DNA of 64,000 bases from Candidatus Defluviibacterium haderslevense (lineage in GTDB: Bacteria > Bacteroidota > Bacteroidia > Chitinophagales > Saprospiraceae). Positions 1 to 9,700 of this stretch are shown here, piece after piece (position 1 is the stretch's first letter; every line of letters starts with the position of its first letter). The position numbers and the translations under genes are program-made. The notes beneath the pieces are model-generated. The model made no database searches. It was given only the letters and a program-made list of their open reading frames with translations, and was not told the origin of the DNA. The stretch lies in assembly GCA_016712225.1 (NCBI GenBank), contig JADJRL010000003.1, forward strand, positions 4,849,501 through 4,913,500, read 5' to 3'.

Positions 1-1556
1 ATACCATTTCCAATATGTTGTTCTATGGTTTTATTTTGATAGACAAAAGCTTCTTCATTCATATTATTAACCACCATATCCACATCTCCATCATTATCGA
101 GATCGGCATAACAGGCACCCTGAGAAAATGTTGGTTCGTCGAATCCCCAATCCTTGGACATGTTCGTAAAATGCAAACCGCCGTCATTTCTGTACATATA
201 ATTTCTCAATGGAACAGAAGGTGCTTTCTCCATAATTTTTAATCTCGAGATACTCTTATCCTGAAATGCTTTAACAGCATAACTATTGAAATCTCTGTTG
301 CGGATATCTTTCAATATTCCATTCGCAACAAAAAGATCTTTATTTCCATCATTATCAAAATCGGAAAAGAATGCAGCCCACGACCAGTCTGTTTTCGCTA
401 CACCTGCCATTTGTCCAATTTCACTAAACAAACCATTGCCCTGATTCAGTTGCAGGGTGTTAAACATGTATTGATAATTATTTCCGGCATTCACGATTTT
501 CCAAAAATTTTCAGAACTCATGCCTGCCATATTGGTCTTATTCCTATAATGATCTTCAGGGGTCATGTCTGCAACGAATATATCCAGGAATCCATCATTA
601 TTGATATCCGCAGCATCAGCACCCATACTAAAATTACTGATGTGTCGTAATGCATAATTGGCTACATTGATAAATGTTCCATCGCCTTTGTTGATGTATA
701 AATAATCTCCGTATTCATAATCATTCGCAACATAAATATCCGGAATTCCATCATTAAAAAAATCACCGATCGTCGCACTCAGACCGTAAGCAAAATTTTG
801 TATTCCAGCTTGTACGGATACATCCGTAAATGTTTCATTTCCATTATTTTTATACAGGTGATCGGAATATTGGAAATCCGGTTTATTCGTTGCCATGAGT
901 GCATTTCTGGTTGCTGTGTGGTTGGGTGGTTGGTTAACCACGTATAGATCCAAATCCCCATCCAGATCATAATCAAAAAAGGTGCCCTGAGTCGAGAATC
1001 CGGGATCATCTACGCCATATTCCTTAGCCTTATTCGTGAAGGTATTATCCTTGTTGTTGATGTACAGTTTATTTCTTCTCAATTCCGGATCCAAATAGAA
1101 ACTATTGCAGATGTAGATATCATCCCATCCATCTGCATTCACATCCGCTATCGTAACGCCGCCCGACCATTCATTACCACCTTCAATACCGGCAGACTTA
1201 GAAATGTCGTCAAACTTGAATCCGCCTTTATTCAAATATAATTTTTCAGGACCCTGGTTAGAAATAAAAATAAGATCTTGAAGTCCGTCATTATTCACAT
1301 CCAATGCAGCACATCCACCACCTGTATAAATCCCATCATAAATCAAGGCATTCAATTCTTCAGTCTCGGTCAACTGGTTATTGAATGTGATTCCGGTAGC
1401 ACTACTTTTTAATCGTTCAAAAAGTGGTCCTTCGCTGGTTTTTTTTACTTCCTGACCCTTTTCTTGTTTGCAAGAAGTAAAACTGACTAACTCAAATATG
1501 GAAAATATTAAAATAAAAATAATATTTATTCTGTACAACTTCACGGTTTTATTCAT
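1..1556 (-). CDS. FG-GAP/VCBS repeat surface lipoprotein (CRTAC1-like), C-terminus outside window
   Basis: My translation of the minus strand is open from an ATG at 1556 to the window edge, about 518 codons. The N-terminus is a lipoprotein signal with the lipobox Phe-Thr-Ser-Cys (Cys29). After it come repeated FG-GAP/VCBS calcium-loop motifs such as DVNNDGLQD, DVNADGWDD, DYDLDGDLD, DINNDGFLD and DFDNDGNKD, spaced as in a beta-propeller. Bacteroidota proteins of this kind usually end in an ASPIC/UnbV domain, which would lie beyond the left edge. The likely role is a surface-exposed binding protein, and no enzymatic motif is visible. It is divergent from the operon at 1944. The family call is firm; the function is not known. 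Confidence 0.85.
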   Translation of the reverse strand, partial: MNKTVKLYRINIIFILIFSIFELVSFTSCKQEKGQEVKKTSEGPLFERLKSSATGITFNNQLTETEELNALIYDGIYTGGGCAALDVNNDGLQDLIFISNQGPEKLYLNKGGFKFDDISKSAGIEGGNEWSGGVTIADVNADGWDDIYICNSFYLDPELRRNKLYINNKDNTFTNKAKEYGVDDPGFSTQGTFFDYDLDGDLDLYVVNQPPNHTATRNALMATNKPDFQYSDHLYKNNGNETFTDVSVQAGIQNFAYGLSATIGDFFNDGIPDIYVANDYEYGDYLYINKGDGTFINVANYALRHISNFSMGADAADINNDGFLDIFVADMTPEDHYRNKTNMAGMSSENFWKIVNAGNNYQYMFNTLQLNQGNGLFSEIGQMAGVAKTDWSWAAFFSDFDNDGNKDLFVANGILKDIRNRDFNSYAVKAFQDKSISRLKIMEKAPSVPLRNYMYRNDGGLHFTNMSKDWGFDEPTFSQGACYADLDNDGDVDMVVNNMNEEAFVYQNKTIEQHIGNG

Positions 1557-1943
1557 AATCTCGCCTTAATTATATATTACAAATTAATATTGTATTAATT
1601 TCTAAAAGAGGGCTAAATTACTTGAATTTCAGGACTTTTTACCTTATTTTTAATCACATGTAAGCCTTATGTTCGATTGGGTATTGGTAATCATTAAAAA
1701 CATTAATAATATTTTATAAATAACTGGACAAGCTAAATAACACCAATAACAACTCAATTAACCCTTTTTGGCATGTCCCTAATCCAACAGAAAGAATATA
1801 TCATCCTTTTAGATCATATTTCGTACCACTCAGAACATTAGACCTGCGAATCAAGGTCACACAATTATTGCATTCTATTTTTGCAGAGGTGTATTAATAT
1901 TTAATATATCAACCAGAGGTAAATACAATAAACTTTCAAAATC
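1557..1943. other. Divergent intergenic region
   Basis: This AT-rich 387-base gap separates two divergent genes and must hold both promoters. I see no credible ORF or RNA gene. The only clear signal is a -7-like element for the plus-strand operon near 1876. Confidence 0.6.
1876..1883 (+). promoter_or_regulatory. Candidate -7 element TATTTTTG for the 1944 operon
   Basis: TATTTTTG fits the Bacteroidetes -7 consensus TAnnTTTG exactly. I find no TTG at the usual -33 spacing, so this is a partial match. It would give a leader of roughly 55 bases before the ATG at 1944. Confidence 0.4.
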
Positions 1944-3755
1944 ATGATGAAAAAACCATTACTCATAATCTTTATTTTAATTGTATTCAAATGGCATGCA
2001 GTTGGTCAATTAAATACACTTGAAAATATAGATCAATTGGATAAAGGCGGTTTAAAAAAGACTTTAAAAAATTTCATAAAAGATTTCTACGATTTTGGTG
2101 ATCCCTTTCAAATGGGTGGCGGCGTCTCATTAAATCTAAGATCATACAATAATAATGGTGCACCATTGCGTCAGGATCCATTCTTCTATACTTTGGGTGC
2201 GAATCTGAATTTTAAAATCTATCAGATTGATATTCCTTTTTCCATGGTGATGACTGCAAAAAATACCAATAAATCCTATCCAAGTCTGTCAGATATGATC
2301 AATTCCTTAAAGGATCAGGCAAAATCTAAAGTAAATGGCTACGCGCGTTTTGGTATTAGTCCACAATATAAATGGGCCAAATTGCATATAGGCCATCGCT
2401 CGATGAATTTCTCGAAATACACCATGAGTAATTTGAATTTTTTTGGCACTGGCTTGGAATTAAATCCTGGCAAAGTAAGATTAAGTGGTATGTATGGTCG
2501 ATTGGCAAAAGCAGAGCCCATCAATCTTTCACTGACTTCCCCTAATCTTCCCATTTATAAAAGAATTGGGTGGAGCACCAAACTTGGATATGGAGACGAT
2601 AAGGCATCAGCGGATATCATTGTATTCGCAGCAAAAGATGATGAAAACTCTATAAGTATTCCTGCTGTATACCCTAAGCAAAAAAGTCCTGAAGCCAATT
2701 TTGCTGTAGGCATTCAATTGCAAAAATTGCTTTTAGAAAAAATTAGACTAAAAGTAGATTACACCAGAAGTGGTGTCTCACCGAATACCTTAGATGCAGA
2801 ATCTGACAAAAAGAGTCTTACGAATTTTTTATTAAAACGTAGAAATACAACTTATTATGGAAATGCTTTGGAGGGATCCGTATCCTTTGAAGGCAAAAAC
2901 CAAAATTCAGGATTGTCCTTTAACACAGTGGATTCCAAATTCAAAACATTTGGAGCTTATTTTTTTAATACAGATGTATTCGATATTCAAGGTTTTACTC
3001 ATTTTGGTCTTTTTCAAAGTAAATTAAATACTTCCCTCAAACTGGGAATCCAAACCAATAATCTAGACGGTGAAAAACCCGCTACAACAAAAAGATTGAT
3101 CTATGACATCCAAACCGGATGGGCTGATAAGGCTTTTAGTGCGCAATTTAATTACACGAATAATTCATCCACTGTAAGTTATATTCTCAATCAACAATTG
3201 GATTCCTTGAATGCAGTTGTGGTCACAAAAGATATAGGTGCGAATTTGAATTATGTAATCCCGTTTAAAAGTGATCATGTTCACTCCATAAGCCTCACTG
3301 CAAATATTCAGGATGTCAGTGATGATATTGAAAAACCCAATCGAATTTCCGTATCAAAACTATTTCTGATCAACGCAGGATATACACTAAAAACCAAATC
3401 TAAGTGGCTGTTCGGCATCAGAATCAATCACACGAAAAATGAAGTTCCACTTACGGAAGTGACCCGTTTTGGTCTGGGCGCATCTGTTCAAAAATCACTG
3501 CTAAAAGAAAAATTATCTTTAGGCTTCAACAGCAATTATTATAAAAATAATAATTCCCTAAAACAAAAATCTTCGAATACCATACTGCAACTCACACTAG
3601 GTGCAAAACTATTTAAAGGCGCATCGCTACAATTTGCATATGGCATATTACGCACTTCTTCCGATGTGACATCAACATTTACTGAAAGCATAGGTAATCT
3701 TGGCTTACAATATCAATTTAATTATAAGCCAGCTAAGAAAAAATCAAAATCCTAA
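1944..3755 (+). CDS. Outer-membrane beta-barrel protein partnered with the TANFOR-like giant protein
   Basis: The 603-residue product starts with a type I signal peptide of about 20 residues that ends in a Gln-rich cleavage region. The rest alternates hydrophobic and polar residues in short strands with glycine turns, as in an outer-membrane barrel. The segment around residues 55-75 (GDPFQMGGGVSLNLRSY) and the later PEANFAVGIQLQ stretch resemble, from memory, barrel proteins encoded next to TANFOR-domain proteins in other Bacteroidota. It lies 33 bases before the giant gene, so co-transcription is likely. It may anchor or export its neighbour, which is inference. There is no T9SS sorting domain, and the C-terminus is lysine-rich. 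Confidence 0.65.
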   Translation: MMKKPLLIIFILIVFKWHAVGQLNTLENIDQLDKGGLKKTLKNFIKDFYDFGDPFQMGGGVSLNLRSYNNNGAPLRQDPFFYTLGANLNFKIYQIDIPFSMVMTAKNTNKSYPSLSDMINSLKDQAKSKVNGYARFGISPQYKWAKLHIGHRSMNFSKYTMSNLNFFGTGLELNPGKVRLSGMYGRLAKAEPINLSLTSPNLPIYKRIGWSTKLGYGDDKASADIIVFAAKDDENSISIPAVYPKQKSPEANFAVGIQLQKLLLEKIRLKVDYTRSGVSPNTLDAESDKKSLTNFLLKRRNTTYYGNALEGSVSFEGKNQNSGLSFNTVDSKFKTFGAYFFNTDVFDIQGFTHFGLFQSKLNTSLKLGIQTNNLDGEKPATTKRLIYDIQTGWADKAFSAQFNYTNNSSTVSYILNQQLDSLNAVVVTKDIGANLNYVIPFKSDHVHSISLTANIQDVSDDIEKPNRISVSKLFLINAGYTLKTKSKWLFGIRINHTKNEVPLTEVTRFGLGASVQKSLLKEKLSLGFNSNYYKNNNSLKQKSSNTILQLTLGAKLFKGASLQFAYGILRTSSDVTSTFTESIGNLGLQYQFNYKPAKKKSKS

Positions 3756-3788
3756 ATTCAATTACAAATTTTATCAGTACCAATAGAT

Positions 3789-6700
3789 ATGAACAAGGTA
3801 ATCTTTTTATTTTTTATATTCTTAATTCAAACGGCAGGCATTTATTCACAACAAGTTTGGCCGGTTCAGGTGACAGGATCTATCATTCCACCACATTCAT
3901 TAGATTTAAAAGTATATGGCAATGATCGTTCTACTGATTTAAATTTTCAAGTATTACTGAATGATCCGGAAGAATTGGCATTACAAGTTATTCCCATTTT
4001 AACCATCGAACAAAATGGAAATGTGATCTATCAGACGGATATGAATTATAGTACTAATCCAATTACGCTGAATCAATTTTCATCCTATTTATTAGATGGT
4101 GCCGCATTAAATCAATACCTCTCTGCAGAAGCATTAAGCGGAAACAATGGCATTGGAAAAGGTGCCACATTAATACCGGAAGGATTTACCCAGGTCTGTC
4201 TTCAGATGTACGGTGTGGACAGAACAGTTCCCGTGTCGAACAAATTTTGTGTTTCAGGGAATTTCAGATTGAACCAAGCCCCACAGCTTATCAAACCTTC
4301 CTTCAATGATATTATTAAAATGCCTACTGTACAAAACATGATATTCTCTTGGATGCCGATGCATTTAAGCAGTGGGAATCATCCGGGAGCTGTAGAATAT
4401 GTATACGAACTTGTGGAACTACCAAGAGGTGTTATGAATGCTAATGACGTATTCGAAAGCGCTCTGAAAATATACAGTACAACTGTTATGTCCACATCAT
4501 TTATTTACTCACAGTCAGAACCCGTATTAAATCCAAATACTTATTATGCCTGGCGCGTGACAGCAAAGAGTATCATGTATCCTACAAGCCTGTTATTTCA
4601 GAATGAAGGTAAGAGTGAGATCTCGATGTTTATGATGTATGATGTAGACGCGCCGTCGACAGTGTTAAATCCATTTGACAATCCTGCGCCGAGAGGATGT
4701 TCTGTGTACGAAACCAGTTATGGGCCCATCGCCAAAGCAGATAATGAATCCATGATGCTAGGAGCAAATCAGGAAGTAAAATTAGGATTTTTCAAAATGA
4801 AAATCACAGAAGCAATTGGAGATATTCAAAATGGATATTCGGGCAAAGGAATCGTGTATTATCCCATGTTAAGATCTTCACTTGAACTTGAATTTAAAAA
4901 TATTAAAGTAAATAAAGAAAGTAGAGTGTATGAAGCAGAAAAAATAAATGCTCAAACCAGTCCTGAACTTAATATCCCAATAGATCAGATAGATGGTAAT
5001 AAAATCAAAAATTATATTACCAATGAATTTACAGATCATGTTTATTCTAAAATAACTGATCAAAGTATAGTTGCCAAACTCCCAGAATCAAATTCAAAAA
5101 TAAACGCCTTACCCTTAGCCCTAAGTAATGAAAAATTTCCAGATGAATTAAGCTGTGTAACTGGCATTTATTTTACACCTACCAATGCATATCTGAACCT
5201 TATTTCTAAAAACAAGAATGGGGACATTTATGCAGCTACAGGAATTCAAACAACGCCATACGGTGTAAAATCTGATGCGCACTTAGTTCCGATTATTATC
5301 TCAACAAAAACAGAAAGAAGTGATAAAATCACAGAATCCATATATTTTGGTGGACTAGCCTCAGAAGGATCTAAGATTTTTTGTGATTGCAAAGGTTATT
5401 CTTCTGTCAAAGCAAAATCAGCATTAAGTATTTCTCCTGAAATTATCCATGAAGTCAACAAAATATTACCGATAACTTTAATATCTGAAAAAACAATAAC
5501 AAATCTTAATACGCATATTGGAAAAGTAAAACTGAATGCTGACTTTGAAATCAATGGACTTCCAGGCTTTACGTTTAGTTCAAAAAATGCTTGGTTGGAT
5601 CTTGATCAAACGCAACAACTCAAAATTAAAATTCCACCTGGTTCAAAATTAAATAATCCAACCGGTCGAGGTATTATCATTGAAGACATTGCAGTAAAAA
5701 TTCCAAAGGACTTTAATTTTATATCACCTGCAACTGATTTAGAATTAGATAAAGGCAATATTGTAATTAATGAAGAAAAATTAGAATCAGGCATCATGTA
5801 CAAGACTGATGTTTTGAGTTTAAAAGAGGGCAAGATTGGTACCTGGGCTTACAGTATAGATTCTTTAATTTTGAAAATCAATAGTGAGAAAAAACCAGAA
5901 TTACAATTTAATGGTGATATGAAAGCACCATTTTTTGAAGATAAGTTTGCTTATAGAGCCCAATTTGAAGATAGAAAGTATAACTTTAAAAAAATACATG
6001 CCATAGTGAATCAATCTAAGTTGAATATGGCCATGTGGAAAGCAGAATTCAACTCAAAAGAGAACTCAATGCTAGAAGCCAAGCTCATACAGCAGGACAA
6101 TGGAGTCTTACTGAGTCCTAAATGTTCTTTTGATGGAGACTTAAATATAAAACTTACAGATCAACAATTCAGAGATGCAATTATCAATCAAAACAAAGGT
6201 ATTACCATTGATGAACTTAAAAAGGCTCTCAAAATTGAATCATTATCTTTTGATTTATTCAATCTTAGAATTGAAGGATTGAGCTCTGATCCTTTTAAAG
6301 AAATGGGCAAAAGATATTCAATTAATAAATTGGATAAAAAAGCTGCTAAACTAATTATTGGCAAAGAAGAAAATAAATTAACAGATGCTTCTTTTCAATA
6401 TGAAGTGAATGAAAACACGGAAAGACTTGGATTAAAAATAATTTTAGTTAAAGGCCAAAGCAAAGTCGAACTTATCATTTGGTCGAAATCAAAGAACAAT
6501 GAATTTGAATTTGAAGGCATTGAAGTTAAAACCATCGATCAGAAATGCAATTGCTCTGCAATGAATGTTATTCCAACAGAAAATGAATGGAATGAAATAA
6601 TAAGAAATTATTATAACCATAAAATGAGTGCAAACAAATCTATACCACTTAATACAAGTGGCCTTTTAAATTATAACAAACAAATTGATCTTGCTTATAT

Positions 6701-9700
6701 TGAAGAACTAGAAATGATTGGAATAAAACAGAATGCCATTTCCTGGTTTCCCGCCTCTGTTGATGAATCTGTAATTTACATTCCTTTTCTTAATAAGTAT
6801 TTACAAATTGAAAAAGACGGAAATGAGTATAAAGGCAAATACTCGAATCCCAAGTTTGGGAAGCCAAACATTCCATGGGATTATAAGTTATTTGATCAAT
6901 TGGAAAATGCTTCCAATGATACTATAAATTTACCTCTAGTAATTTCTGAAGACCTTTGGTCTCAGTTTGGATTCAAAAGTGCTTATGCTTTACCTAATAA
7001 TTTTAAATTATACATTTCTGAGTTCAAATCATCAAGCAATAAATTAGAAAATGCAAGTATTAAAATTAATTTGGTAGGCTTGCTGGAAATAGATGGCAGG
7101 AGCAAATTTATAGAATTCAGCTCCTTGATAGATATTCCAATTGGCCCGACTAAAGTATCTTTAAAGGATATAATGCTACATTTAATACAAGACACAAAGT
7201 TAAATGACAACATTATTTTTCTTACAACGATAAAAGATGGAATTGCTGATCTAAGCACTGAAACAGGAAGTTTCGCAAGGTTAAGCTGCGAAGAAGGATT
7301 AAGTAACTTTAATTTGCAAGGCAATTTTGTGAGCTCTATCTGGACGATTTCTGATATTTCTAATATTAAAGAGCCAACTTCGCCCATTAATTTAGGATTT
7401 AAACTTACTGAAGATCGTATTGAAAATAACAATAGCTTATTAACTGATTTCATAGCCCCAATCAAATCAACACGAAAAGTGGATGGAGAATGGAAGCCAT
7501 GGAAATTTGCATCATCAGAAGATCAGCACATTGTTTTTACTCCCGGAAATACATTTGAAGCCTATCTTGACTTTAGTCCAACGAGATCAGAAGCGGCTTC
7601 AACTAATTCCAAAAACTATATGAATCAATTTCATATGGAGTGGATGAATAGTGAAGGCTTTACAGGAATACTATTTAAATCCATGCAGATGGATATTCCT
7701 ATTTTAGAAAGAAAAAGAACCATTGATAATTCGACTATAGAATTTTTTATGGACACCATCTACAATGCTTATTATGATTTAAGTGGAAGCAATTTTTTTG
7801 CAAGTTATCAAGCCATTAATGAAATACCAGTTTCAAACAATGCAAGACTAGGAGGTTGGAGATACAAAGTAGATACACTTTCTTTTAATATAGAGAACAG
7901 TTTATTAGATGAGAATAAATTAATTCTAAAAGGCAATGTAAAACTTCCTTTAGTAAAAGATGCTCCAGAAAAGGATAGTGAAAAATGGTTAGAAAACTAC
8001 AATGATCCATGGGTGCCATTCAAGTTAGGTGTTGAATATAACAGATATGATAAGGCTCCGAATATTCTTGGTTTTGTAGATAGTATAGAAACTCGTATTT
8101 TTGAATCAGCACATATAGACAATTTAGGATTTAAGCTAGAAAAGGAGTCTAATGTAGAATTCTATTATGATAAAATTGCTAAAAAACTGAAAGGTCGAGC
8201 CAAACTCAACGGACGAGGAATATATACAATTAAGAAATTAGATGCAAAGATTCCAGTTTTTAAATTTCAAGATATCAATCTCAATTATAGTAATTCAGGA
8301 TTGTGCAAAGGCGATGGAATGGAAGGAATTGAATCAATAGATTTTGGAACTTGGGGTATATCGCCATTTTCACCACAAGAAATAGCAACTGTAAAGGCAG
8401 CAGCAGAAACAAAAACTGGTCAGAATCTTATTTCCAAAGGAAAAGAAAATAAATACGCTAAAAGCCTTGGAAGTAAATTTGATGGATTGAGTAAGCTTGC
8501 TGCATTCGAGATTAACATTCACCAACCTAAATTTACTTGCACAGGAAAAGAATACAAGTTAATCGTCGGCTTAGATGTAAGCATCATGAGAGATAAAGAC
8601 AATCTTACAGAAGCTCAACAAAAAGCTTATGATCAATTTAATCCACTAGAAGCAGCAGAGCGAAACAAAGCAAATGAAGACAAAGCATTAAAACCCATTG
8701 AAGAGGAATATAGAAATGCTCAGAAAAATATTCAGACCATCGCTAATGAGAAAAAAGCATTATTAGAGGAGCGAAATCAAATTCAAAAAGAAGGAAAAAA
8801 ATTGTTAAAGAAATTTGATAAAAATACTCAGGCAGGCAGAAAAAAAGAAGCAAGCAAAATCATAAATAGTGATGCAACGACGGCCGTATTAGACAGATTT
8901 AATAATATTAATAAAAAAATAGAAGAGCTCAATAAAAAATACCAAGAATCATTAAAGCAAGTCAAAGAAAAATACAAGCCATTTAAGGAGCAAAAAACGA
9001 AAATAAAATCTGCTGAAAACGAACTTGACGCACAAACTAAAGCTTCAATTGCTAAAAATGCGAAGAACAATACATTAAGCGGCAGAGCCGAAAATTTTAA
9101 AGCAGACTTCAAATCAAAACTTTCAGAAGCAAAAGCTACAAAAACAGGAGCATTCTCTGCAGGAGGTGATATAGAGGTTAGTTTTACGAATCAAGGCTTT
9201 AAAGATGTGGCATTGGGATGTCTTGCTTTAGGTGGTGATTTTGGTCCAATATCATTTAAAGGGGGCATTAATTTATTCAGAGATGAAACAACCGCCAGTA
9301 CTTTTGATCCGAATGCTGTGCAGAGTGCATGGGGAAATGGATTCTTAGGAATGATAGAATTGAAAGTACTCGATTTAAAATTTAAAACAAAATTCCAAAC
9401 CGGATCAAAATTTGACAAACCAGATCCCAATAATACTGCTGAAGAATTTAGATATTGGTTTGCTGATCTCAGTTTAAAAAGTAGCCAAGGAATTCCATTG
9501 GATAATGCCAAACAATTTTCTCTTACAGGAATTGGTGGTGGTGCATACTATAATATGGCAACTGAGAAACCAAACTTTGATGATGTTAAACAAGAAACAC
9601 CTAAAGCCAATAACGACCATTGTCAAGTGGCAGGACTTAAGGCGGGAGAGTCATTATCAGGATTGCAGTATAAAGTTGCAAAAGGATACTTTGGCGGATA

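Noticed and set aside
411..1009. Short ORFs on both strands at the left end
   Set aside because: They overlap the FG-GAP lipoprotein, whose frame runs unbroken from 1556 to the edge and has clear repeats.
6983..7465. Minus-strand ORF of 160 codons inside the giant gene
   Set aside because: It is antisense to a long continuous coding frame and has no domain or signal; it is a chance shadow. The same holds for the other antisense frames inside large genes.
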